From: Hymenopellis radicata
Lineage: Eukaryota; Basidiomycota; Agaricomycetes; Agaricales; Physalacriaceae
Direction: 5' to 3'
Assembly (NCBI GenBank): GCA_015501595.1
Contig: JADNRX010000155.1
Span: 1 to 64,000 of the forward strand
Length of the DNA: 64,000 bases
The translations under genes and the position numbers were made by a program. Each line of letters begins with the position of its first letter. The first letter of the stretch is position 1. Below are positions 11,214 through 22,257 of the stretch, piece by piece. The notes beneath the pieces were generated by a model. The model was not told where the DNA came from. It was given only the letters and a program-made list of their open reading frames with translations, and made no database searches.

Positions 11214-12141
11214 TAGAGTCGAGAAAATGAAAAGAGGTGGCGAGATTAAGGCGGAATGCAAGTCGGATGCAAGATAATCAGGGAGGTGATCGAGGTAAGA
11301 GGACGAAGCAGGGTTATCCTTTTACGGCCATGTTACGCTTTACGCTACTTCGCAAGGTCCAAGCTCATTGAACTAAGTACAACCACACAGGCGCTCTAGG
11401 GTACCTCTTATCTTGAATGTCATCTATCTCAGTTCGAGTCTCTCTGAATTTACTCCAACTCGGGACTTTTACCGCGAACTACGTCTGCTGATACTTCTCC
11501 TGGTTGCCTGGTCTCAATTTGGGTCTTGTTCGGAACAAACGGGTCTCTCTTTCTCTCTCTGTGACTGATTAGTTGCGCGATGTCACCGCATCCTGCGACT
11601 GCTTCTCCAAGTTGATCATCTTGTGGAGATTTACAGTTGAGATCAAACGTAAATCAAGTCGTATCCTCTTGACGCAGTGTCAAGGTCATACTCTCACCGG
11701 GCGAGGCTTTTCTCCAGGATCATCACCTCGTTCAAGAAGATCATTTGGCTATCAAGGTATGATAGTAACGAGTATTTCAGGCGCGCTTTCTCCTTTGGGG
11801 CAGGAACGTGCATCAGCTTCCTTCTCCTGGTGTGCCACCATGAGGCTCGGGCATTTCTCACACTGTCCGCGAATATATGCTGTACAATTGATGTACTGCG
11901 ACTGCGCCTCGTCTGACATTTCGGATCCAGAAGCAGTTGATTCCCTAAGCGTAAGAATACACGATGCTTTTCGCGAGGCGTTGGAGTACGTACAGGTAAT
12001 AAGTAGATACAATGATGAATCGGCGTAATATATAGAGTACTGTATCAAGATAATAATATAGAGCTTTGAAAACGAGGACAGCTAGCGCGGAAAAGCAAAT
12101 AAAGATAAGCCAAGAATGCGAGGGAAAGACGTGTTGGCGAA

Positions 12142-12663
12142 TCAGTACGGCCTCAGTCTTCTTGCATCCGCCGTCACGTTCCACGCCGTCCTAACCACGC
12201 CAACAAGGCGTTCATTCTGCAGCCCCAGTCCCAGCACATTTCTCCACATACCCCCGTTCCAGACCATTCGCCTCTCAAACTCTTCGTTCCCAACAAACGA
12301 CATAACCTGAGCCATAGCCGCGGCGTTGGGGAACTCGCCCACGACATTAGGTGGGAGCATTTGGAACGCGACGTCGTTTTCACTGAGGTCCTGCAGCAGA
12401 AGGAATGCCAGCGAGGGCGGATGCGGGATAGTTATTGCTGGAATGACAAGGGGCAAGGTGATGTTTTGGTTGGTGCGCGTAAACGACGGAATAGGCTGGT
12501 TAGACGGAATAATTTCCGTGCGGAAGACGCGTCTGTAGCGGTCGACGTTGATCGGGATGATATACGGACGCGCGCGGCGTGCTGAAGCATGCCACCAGAT
12601 GGGTAGGGAGATCTAGAGAAGGCACGGTCGCGTCTGTTACGGACACGGTCACCGTTGATGGCA
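12142..12663 (-). pseudogene. Clp1-like gene, broken copy 1
   Basis: The C-terminal 104 residues, from PLVIPAITIPHPPS to the end ADARRLRPY, match the intact frame at 28685-29287. Upstream, MPSTVTVSVTDAT...LPTHLVACFS at 12663 and below is also recognisable but lies in another frame, because this copy lacks two bases near 12570 relative to copy 2. It also lacks about 9 nt just upstream of the start. The frame is therefore interrupted and the copy probably non-functional. Confidence 0.7.
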
Positions 12664-12764
12664 TGTTCGCGAATGTAATAGAAGACGAGGGAAATCTGCG
12701 AATGTGCAGAGCAGTCTATCCCCAACACGACCATGGCGGGGGAACAACTCAACTGAAGAGGATG

Positions 12765-13759
12765 TATTAGATTTGGTGCCAAATTTAAAGCTTTTTTCCT
12801 TTTCTGTCTGCCGTTCGTGTCCCGTTTGCGCGGCTTGGGCTGCCGTTGAGTTTGGTACTTCTGTCGATGTTAAGCTTTTTCAAAAAAACGCGAGAAGTTC
12901 AACTTAGGTTTTTGGATTTTTGACAATAATTTCCCCTCCGAAGGCATCATGGATTGAACGAAAGAGTATGGGTATTACAGGTGGTACAACGAAGGTGCGT
13001 GACCGGGTATGTCCAGTGTGGCGCACAAAAAAAAAGGATGCCGCATCCCGACAGCAAGTACCAACCGTGTGGAAGCTGAACGCCGCGACATTCAGTTAAG
13101 CACGCTCAGACGCCAGGGGTCCACACGGTCCACAGCAGGTGGTCGTCATCACCATGGTACTTGCTCCAGTCAACAGGCGCACGGGAGAGGGAGAGAGAAA
13201 CCAACCGGGGGGAACTGGGGGAACTTGGCTTGTGTCCGGGCCCTCTTTATACTCCCTGGTGGTGGCTGTGCTATCGGTTCGTTTGTTGATTGCTTTGGAG
13301 TTGGATCAGGTGGTCTGACGACACCAGCGCTTGTTAGACTTTGACGTGAGCCGAACTGTGATTGCGAGTGTCGTCTGTTTCCCGTCCCTCACCACGACGT
13401 GAAAGGCCTTCTCTGCGGCATTCGAACGATGTATATATGTCCATATTTTCCGACATACAGTGTTGAGGATTCAAGACGCAACTCCTGGTCATCCGGCAAC
13501 CGCGGCCAGCAAGTGTGGCACGATAAATGGCCCTGGCAACACATGTTCGCTCTTGAGCCGAAGTGGTCTAAGCATGTTCTGAGAATCCCAGTGGTGTCTG
13601 TCCCTTATGCACAGTTGAAATCCCCTTGAAAATCCCTACTCAGTGCATGTTGAATCACCTCAGAAACATGAGCAGAACCTCAACAAACTGCAAGACAAGT
13701 TCGCGGAAGACATGTGCTCAGGTCCCTCAATTTAAAGCTTGAACTTACGGTGATCACGG
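12765..13759. other. Intergenic, no supported gene
   Basis: Only short frames without recognisable motifs. The duplication ends abruptly at its left edge. Confidence 0.45.
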
Positions 13760-16700
13760 CTCCGTGGACTTGTCGGATTTCCCAGAGTCCTCCCTCACCC
13801 CACCATCACTGTGTTGTCGAGAAACGATGTACCCGATCCTCCTTCTCCAGGCTCGTTCTCTCCGCCACTTCATGTCGCGCTCTAGACTGACATTCTTTGA
13901 ATTAGCTCTTACGATTGAGATGGTAAGCATCTCACCTATGGCTCTTGTCGAAGCTAATGACTTCAAAGGCGGCTAGAGGCGCGAAGCTCTCAGTCAGCCT
14001 CGTGTCCTCGCCTTCGTACTTCAATCACCCCTTCGGAGTCGATCTCAAGCACCTCAGGATGGCGGCGATACAGCTGAGGGTCCGCGACGTGCACAGGTCT
14101 GTAAAATTACCTTTGACCGCGATTCGAAGCTGACGACACCCAGTTTCCATGGAGTCAAGCCTTTCAGTCGACTACCACATGGGCTCAAGTCATCTTCTTC
14201 GACATGGACGAGTCCCGGCACAAGGACGTTGTGGAGACTCCGACGGCGCGAGGTTGCTCGCCGCAAGGCAAAAAGTTTGTAGAATTTTGACCTGCTTGTC
14301 GAGTCGATTCTGATTATTCGGACATCAGTTTGAACAGTATTCCGATATAGAAAAGGTGAGATTTACCTTTGTTTTCAATGCTGTATCCGCTCAAATCATC
14401 CAGAATCAAGTTCGGCGACCCAGATCAGAAGTCGTCAACCGCACTAAGTCCTGAGCGCGCCGAATTCCTGGCGACAAGGAGGAAACGAAGAGGGCGAAGG
14501 ACTTGTTTCGTATGGCGGACTCACGTTGGTAAGTGTTCCTTTATTTATTCAACTACAAAGCTAAAAAAGTCGGTCAGGAGGTTCTTACAGCGCGAGTTCG
14601 CTCGCTTCCTAGAGCTCGAGGTTCGTGGTTCCTTAGCGTTACCTTGGTTGATTCAAAACCCGCTCTGTAGCCCCCATGGGTTCAAGCTCAGTACAGCATA
14701 GCGGGAACATGCCCGCGCGGTTCGGGTATCATAACGTCGCTCACCGCGGTTCGTGAAAATTTCGTTTAAACTTCGTCCGACTAACAGATCAATATCAGTT
14801 CTTGTTCCTACCCCGTATCCGACTCATCTCACCTTCGACACGTCTGAAATCAAAGTCGCGCCTGAACAGGTATGGTCAAACCTGAGGGACTCCATAGAAC
14901 TCGGGCCAGCGACGATCGCCCTCGAGGACGACCCCATTTGGACTTGGTGCCGATTTAGATCTGAGGGATTTCAGCTTAATTCCGTGGCCTCGAGTCATAC
15001 AGGTACGTTACCTCTAAAATTTCGTCTTCGAAAGTTCAACAGCCCAGTTAGGAAATTCTCCTCGAAGCTGGCGTCAAGATGTCCAGCTGGACAACGGTCG
15101 TCTCGTCAAGACGTCAAGATCAACGCCGCTGTCAGCGCTCTCCCGCCTTCTCGCCCGCCTCGCGCAGTCAGAGCCGGAAACTCGCCATCACCCACCCACC
15201 ATCCTCCCGAGGTCAATCCTGCGATTAAGGCATCACCACTATGACAAAGGTCGAGAAGTAAGGTGAATTCACCTTCGTCTCATCCGCATCCTGCTCAACA
15301 TCCGCCAGAACTGCGCCTTCCAAGTTGGGAATGACGCCACACTCAAACTTCAACCATGTTGCTCGCCCGATTTAGAACTTGATGGTGATGAGATCTCTAC
15401 AGAGATCAGTGTTAATTCCGCGGTACAATATCAGTCGCAGTCAACCGACATCGTGGGCGTTATAAGGCCATCATCCAGCACCTCTCGACCTTTGAATGCT
15501 GGCCGCCTCCACATCGTCGTCGTGCTCGCCGTCGCTGGATCTGCCCGTTGCGACGAGGACCGCAAGAATTCACCATCGCGACAGACGTGGAGATCTACAT
15601 GGTGTTGATACGGGAAATCGCGAGGAAGGTACGTACCTCATCATCTTGACCGTGCTTTCGTGTAACGAGGGTGCCATCAATTTAGCATTTTGCTAAGTGG
15701 GGATTCCTAATGTGAGGTTGGCGAGTCCAGGGCGCGTTTTTGCTGCCTTACACGTAGAGTACGAGTCAACAGAGATAAGGTATGACTCTGTCTATTGCAT
15801 GCCTCGCGTCGCTTAAAGACTCCCAGATTCGAACATGAACCGCGCGAACTTTATCAAAGTCATACAGCAAGTTCACTTCATTTGGACGATGATTACAATC
15901 TGGATCTGAGCAAATCAGTTACACAGTCCGCGGTCTCGGCTAAGGAAATAGTACGTCACCTTTTCAACAATCTTCGAAAGTTCAACATACAAACTAGGAA
16001 ATAGTTAAGAACGACCCGAACAGCTGCAAGCGGAGAGCGATACCGCTTACCGGGACCTCCGTTCAACGTTGCTCTCCGTCTTTCTCGCGCCAAACGCCGC
16101 GTACGAACGACATCAACACACACCACCACCACCACCTATAAACCACCGAGTACACCCTCGCTTTCATGCCGTCAGCAGCGGCGCGAATAGACGTCTAAAA
16201 TGGTAGGCTAATTACCCATTAAATTACTGCATTTGCTGACAGTGTTCTAGGCCCGATGACAAGTCGAACCAGTTACCGCGGACAACGCCACACTTGAATT
16301 CAACCAGCGAGTTTTCCCTATTCGGACTGCAGAGCGACGCAGACCTACAGGTAACATCAGTCACCTGGGAGATTTCCAGAGACGGAATGCAGGTACGTTA
16401 CCTAATAATTGTCGTCATGTTCGAAAGTTGAACATACTGTTTAGGAAATTATGAAGGACTTCCGCCACGCTATGCTCGAAGAACAGCTTGAATTTAGCTG
16501 CATCTCGACATCGACTCGCATGGCCCGACCCGCACGCTCGTCGAGTCAACTCCAGAGTCGGCATCCAAGTCATTCTCGTCGACTTCTCAGACGCACGGTG
16601 TGGCGACTTGGGGAGATTAACAGGGCACGGCGGAAATGATTCGAATAGCGCTTCTCAACGTAGATCTAGATCTGGTTTAGTTCCCGAACCGGAATTCCGC

Positions 16701-16800
16701 GGAGTGCCTTCGTCGACTACGGCGGCGGCTCCAGAGACAAGAAGTGACCACGGCCTTCAAGAAGTTATATGATGGAGCCGGGTTTGAGGTCGGGAGGAAT
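13760..16800 (+). other. Intron-dense unidentified region with about ten short intron-like segments
   Basis: Candidate GT...AG segments of 46-52 nt occur on the + strand at 13923-13968, 14098-14143, 14356-14403, 14529-14577, 15003-15051, 15263-15308, from 15629, 15951-15997, 16203-16250 and 16393-16444. Three of them (15003, 15951, 16393) share internal sequence (TTCGAAAGTT followed by AACA) and end TAG before GAAAT. Most have GGT at the donor and ACC 5-10 nt downstream, forming an inverted repeat, for example AAGGTGAATTCACCTT at 15261. Exons of 80-350 nt between them give no protein I recognise, and stops occur in several frames. It may be a decayed multi-exon gene or an array of related introns. 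Confidence 0.45.
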
Positions 16801-17219
16801 GAAGTCGATTCGGGGATTCAAAGACGCGTTTTTGGCGCCGTACGCGAAGCGAGTAGGCATAATACCAGTCGAATACCATTTTCCTACTGTAGACAGACCT
16901 GTTGTACTATAGACCAGCGCTGAGAAATCTGAGATTGGTCAGACGAAGAAGATTTAGACTGAAGCAGGAAAAGAAACACCTTCAAAATCAAACGAGGCGA
17001 CTGTGCAGCACCGATGCACACATCCTCAAAGATGATAGCAGCCCCCCAAAGCACCGTAAGACCGCCAAAGAGCTGCACTATGTTCCTGGACAGAATGTCA
17101 ATAAAGTTCCAAGTTGACATAAGGATCTGCACTCACCCTACATAACACACAGTTCTCTCATTACGTGCATATCGCCTTCGTAAACACGTCGTCACGCAGG
17201 ATACAAAAAAACCTTATTC

Positions 17220-20200
17220 AATGTGAGCCGAAACCCACTGTGTGTCAATTTTAATAAAAGCTTACCTTCAAAGCCTGATTGTTTCCGTGCTGTCAAGGCG
17301 CTGTATAGCTTCCGCGCATGGTCCGCGGTCGGCGCGAAGAGGATTGACGGTGTCGTTGTTGCTGAGACTCGGAATCGCGTGTTGTAAGGTGGTGGTGAGA
17401 GTGCAAGTCACGACTCGGGCAACGCCGAGCGATCGAGGTCACTTGGACTTGCACCACCACAAGATGGGAGCCACTGGGAAGATCTTCGACTGGTTGCGAA
17501 TACTTTATCGGGATATGGTGTACATCGTTAGTCAAGGTACTGCGATGTCAGAGGAGTTTCGCGCTCGAATGGGCGTACTTATGGGGGACCCCGCCTCACC
17601 GACTTTATGGATTCTGTTCATGCATGATCTGAAAATAATTCCACATGATGACGACTTTAAACTTATTCTCACTGTGGTATCTCATCTCGAACATGCTGAC
17701 GACATTGTCCTAATGTCCGCGTCTTGGCTCGGGCTACAGGAGCATCTGAATTGTCTGGCAGCTTGGTGCACTCAGAACTTCTTGTCTGTCAATGCGGAGA
17801 AATCTTGGATTATGGTGTTTGGGCATAAGAGCAACATACCGTCCTCTTTACCGGTTCTCACACTTGCTGGAAAGCCCGTCCGCTATACAGTGGAACACAC
17901 CTATGTCGGCATAACCATAAACTCTCTTGAGGCCGACATCTTCGCTCAACACTGCAGGAATATGACTTGTGCTGCCCGCCGCACTGGCAATGCTGTGTTC
18001 TCAATTGAACGTGTGATTGGCACGCTCCCGCCGATTGAAGGTCGCATGCTGTATAATGCGCGTGTAGACCCTTACCTAATCAATGGTGCGGATGTGATTC
18101 TGGACGTGACGCGCCTTGTCGCAAACGACATGTATGCCGTTCAGTTGGCGTTTCTGCGCCGATTGCTCGGCGTGAATGCTCAGTCCATGACTGCCCCTCT
18201 GTTCACTGAACTCGGCCTCCTACCCCTCCCCTTCAGAAGAGTAACAATGGCACTCCGTTTACTGCAGGAGTTGCTCGACGAACCACTATCCGTATTTGCC
18301 AGCTTGACCCTCGACGTCTGTATCCGCCTCGAGGAAGCCAAACACCCTTCGTGGCTGGGTGACTTGAAGTGGGTACTGAATAGTCTACCCCGTCCCCTAG
18401 GTATGGACGATCTGCCTCAAGTTCTGGTGCTACCTACGGATCTGCGTTCTTGCACTGCCGCCGACGTGGAGACAATGATGAAAACAGTTGGCCATATTGC
18501 GAAAACTGGGCTACAGCAAAAGATCGACACGTCCTACAAGACCTACCTGCTGTGGAACCGACTGGAACCATTCTCTCCGCCCGACAGGCCCGCATATCGA
18601 GCAATCTATGTACGGCACTACCTCCACCTTCGCGTCACTAAACACAGAAAGGCTTTAATCCGGCTCTTGTTCTCCGACCACCCGCTGGCTCTGGAGCAGC
18701 TGCGACGAGCCGATCGCGTTCATCCGCTGGTTCCTCGGAATGATCGACTTTGCAGACTCTGTGGTCTGGCTGTCGAGTCTCCCGAGCACGCGATCCTTAT
18801 CTGTACTGCTGACTCGGACTTGGTGGACCTCCGTACCGCCGCCATGACTCTTCTCACCCCGAAACTCCCTCACCTTAACCTGGCCAGGTTGCCGACGGAC
18901 AACGGCGATGCCTTGGTGCTTCTGCGTGCGCTTATTTTTCAGGACACATGCCTGCCTCTTGTCGCGAAGCTCGTGTACGATACGATGGAGCTCTTCAAGA
19001 CTTTCGAGCTTCAGCGCCCGACACGTTCGACGCCCTTACCCGCTGTGCGCACATGGCACCGAAGAATACCTGGATTGAAGAAGCAGCCGACCCATCCTCC
19101 ATTAGTAGACAGCGACTCGGACAGCGACTCCGACTATATACCGTAGTCTTACCTCCACGGAATCTACTTGCTTTGGACCCCCCCTTTTTTTCTGTTTCTT
19201 ACTCTCTCTCTCCCCGTAGCACGGGCGACCGACTATAGGTTGGTATTCGAGAAGTATGTTCTCTGAGCTGATGGCCAGAGGTCCGTTGGGACCTTCTTAA
19301 ATGCGGAGATATCCCCACGGGTGCTCAGTCATCAGGTGGAAGTCGGGTCTCGCCCACCATAAGATTTCCACACACGGCCGTTCCTCATTGGGACCTTGTG
19401 CCGGTTCTACCTACCTACCTACCTACCAAGTCGAGCTCTTTTTTTTCTTTTCAATCAATTTCGCATACCCGAATGCTTGTGCCTGCTTGAAATCAATCGG
19501 TCTATCTACTGCTGTTCAATTTGCCATCCCGACGGTCCTAGGGGTACGACAACGCGTCAAAACGCGTCCTGTTCAGCTTGGAGCTCGTTCCGCTTCCGTC
19601 AATTCGACTTGTACTATCTATGACGAGGCTGTCTGGTGCCTACCCAACTCAATCTTATCGCGTCGGGACCGGCAGCCTGGGAATGTGGACGGCGCTGACG
19701 CGGCTTTACACCCTTGCCTCCATCCCCCATCTCATTGTGGCCCGGACATGATTTCTGTGGGACGTTCCTCCTCGGCGTTGTCAACACAACTGTCGCAGCA
19801 CCCTGGAAGACTAATTTCGCCACTGTCTTTCAGAGAATGTCTAGAACGAGCTCCATGCTCAAGCACGCGGATACGCCAATTCCATTCAAAACGGCAAGCC
19901 GTTCCTGTACCGCGTTGGCTCATGTTTCGTTTTAGAGTTTTTATCAAGCATGTTCGGATCCGCAGACCGCGCGGTCCAGTGATCTGAATGATTCAATGTT
20001 GCTCATTTTCCAAGTTTGCGCCTGGAACCCATTCTTCCAAAGTTCAGTTAGGATCTCCGCGTTTACGTGCGCGGTGGAGATACGATGGACTCGACTACGG
20101 TGACGTTTGGCTTACTTCCCCTCGAACGTTGGACTTGGGGAGACTTTGAAGCGCGGATTGGGGGACTAGTAGGTATGTCCCTCTTCAGATTCATTCATCA

Positions 20201-21830
20201 ACACTCCCCCATAGCTCCTCCCAGATTAGACCACCAACACTTCGAAAGGACATCGCCCTCATCGCTCCATCAAGCTCTAATCCGATGCCCATTCAATTCG
20301 CCAAGTTACGTGTGGCGTGGATTTCCAACATTCCTCGAATTCGGTTTCCGTACGCAAAACTGCCGCACCCTCGAAACGGCGACGTCATCACCCTCGAATT
20401 AGATCTCCACGGACCACGGGAGATCTGGATCTGACTTAAGCCAACTTGGGAATCATATAAACTAGGTCGTGGAGGGTGATACACCCATGCTCTTCCTTCC
20501 TTCCCCCCCACTTGGACCTCGTCGTCTCTACTCCTCGAATCGTAACGTTGATGATGGCGGCTTCATCGTCGCCATACCTGCGTCGTCGTCGGGATTGCGA
20601 GCCCGCCATGTATGGGTAGGTTCTCTTCTTACCATCATGTTCAACATTATGCTCATCATCGTGCGCGCCGTACAGGCTTCGGGACGTCGGGGTTATACCT
20701 CCTCGTGTTACGCCTCTCCAGGATTGACCCGTGATGAGGCCGCCGCCAACATCACGGCTTGGACGACATTGAAAATGTCGTCGCCGTAATCCCGCCTACA
20801 TTGGGATCATCAACTCGTCTTGTCGAGGTGGGTAATTTCCTTACTGCCACGTTGAACTTTTTGCTCATCGTTGGGTAGGCGTCGGGATGTTGGATTTGAC
20901 GTTCTGGTGATTTGACTTTTATGACAATGTTCAACTTGGCGCTTATAGTCGGTAGTCTGCACCCTTCACTTTCTTCTGGCCTTCGTCTGTCGCACTGGGC
21001 GCTGCCTCGGATACCAACGACGACTTCAACTGGCGATGGTCCTGGTTTGGCATTGTTGACCACGGTATGTTCCTGTTCGTCTGTCGGTTCTGTTCGGTGA
21101 CTTACCTTCACTTAGATGGTACATTCGCCGGTTCATGTTCCTTCTTCGGCTCACTGTCTGCCAGGCTCTGATAGTTGTCGTCGACTTCATAAGTACGTCG
21201 GTTTGCTCTTCATCGTGATATCATTGACTAACCTATCAAGTCGAGCAAGCAAGGGCTGTGTCTTGTTCGTTGAGCGCTTTCGAGGTGTAATCGTGTTGAG
21301 TAAGTCTTGTTTCCAGCGGGCATCGCGCTATCTCACTGACCACGTTCATTACAGCCTCTTTTGTTTACTCAGCTTCACGCTGTAGGGTCTGCGTGTGTAT
21401 CTTGACTCGAGACCGACGCAGCAGTAGTAAGTCTTAGTGTTGCAGGTAAGTCCGAGTTGTTTCCATGTTACTTGTAATCTGTTATTCACGCGAATTCGAT
21501 TGTAGCGCCGCGGATGTGCTTGAAAATGAGACAGGTAAGCATTCAGCGTGTTCTTCTTCAGACGGGGTCTTAGCGACTTGACAGCATTTTGGACGACGGC
21601 TCTTGGCTGGTCGTCGGGCGGCCTTGAAACGGGTTGGATTTGCTGCTTTGGAGGTAAGACATTTTGTTATCTCCTCGGAAGTACTGTGGGGCCCTAACCG
21701 TTCGTTGCAGAAGTGAAAGAAACCGGTTTATTTCAATATGTGGGACAAGTGTAAAGTACTTTGTGGGACGCGAGTCGGCTGAACAGGTGTAGATTAGCAG
21801 TAAATTAGAAGTAATGTAAGACGGCGCATG
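17220..21830. repeat. Unclassified long repeat, copy A (split by a LINE)
   Basis: It starts near GTGAGCCGA and matches copy B (22258 onward) at several anchors in order: 17275/22309 (GATTGTTTCC), 19553/22573 (CGCGTCAAAAC), 19618/22639 (TCTATGACGAG), 20055/23078 (CCGCGTTTACGTG), 20290/23315 (ATTCAATTCGCC) and 20790/23595 (CTCGTCTTGTCGAGGT). Between 17.46 and about 19.43 kb the match is interrupted by a reverse-transcriptase fragment. Later parts (21.3-21.6 kb) also match 47.8-48.2 kb. Many GTAAGT...CAG intervals of 45-60 nt suggest repeated introns. I see no terminal repeats and cannot name the class. Confidence 0.6.
17462..19427 (+). mobile_element. 5'-truncated non-LTR retrotransposon (LINE) inserted in repeat A
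   Basis: From about 17464 the frame reads MGATGKIFDWLRILYRDMVY, matching the middle of the reverse transcriptase encoded at 36.4-39.1 kb (GPLFDWLRMVYARMKYV). It keeps the catalytic HADD motif (Ala-Asp-Asp at 17695-17703), the thumb/connection region and a C-terminal zinc knuckle CRLCG...EHAILIC, ending SDSDSDYIP at 19146. The polymerase A motif (VDLKNAF type), N-terminal RT half and endonuclease are missing, as expected from incomplete reverse transcription. The 3' side may end at the (CTAC)n run at 19407-19426. The upstream part of the same open frame (17242-17460) is repeat A sequence, fused by chance. Dead on arrival as a mobile unit. Confidence 0.8.
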
Positions 21831-22257
21831 GGTCGATTAGGGAGTCGACGCGAGGTGCCAGATGGCAACCTGAAGTCGTCGGTGGCGCGGTGGTTGCTGT
21901 CGATATGTTGGGAAGGGAGGAGTACCATCGTGACAGAAGTCGGCGTTGAGTGAGGTCGTTGTCGGCGGCGGTGTCTTGGTCACTGGTGTCGTCCATGGCG
22001 GGAGAGATTTCGTTGTGGTAGCTTGTTGTCAAGAGTGTTTGAGATGGAGGACTCAGTAGACGAAGGTGAAGGCTTGTCGACGGCGGAATGTGGCGGCAGT
22101 CTTGACGTGGACGCAGATAGCATCGAGATCGATAAGAATACGGTATATAAATAAATTTCATAGTTGACAAAAGGAAAGAACACGCGGTCCTCGCGTTACG
22201 TTGAGAACAGAGTTCTGAAACCGTTGAGTCGAACATTGTTGAAAAAGCTAATTAAAG
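21831..22257. other. Spacer between repeat copies A and B
   Basis: A minus-strand frame at 21805-22236 is Ser/Thr/Pro-rich with no recognisable domain. No gene is supported. Confidence 0.4.

Larger units (their letters stand above)
10421..12764. repeat. Segmental duplication, copy 1
   Basis: About 2.34 kb nearly identical to 25915-29341, with the same orientation. Similarity starts near the shared word CATTGCCATCCG and ends after ACTCAACTGAAGAGGAT (12748-12764 here; ends at 29341 in copy 2). Differences are scattered substitutions and 1-25 nt indels, plus a 1.1 kb element present only in copy 2. The unit carries a SUZ-domain gene at one end and a Clp1-like gene at the other, both on the minus strand. 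Confidence 0.9.

Noticed and set aside
17242..17461. N-terminal part of the first reverse-transcriptase frame
   Set aside because: It matches repeat copy B on the nucleotide level and is only fused by chance to the LINE coding sequence.
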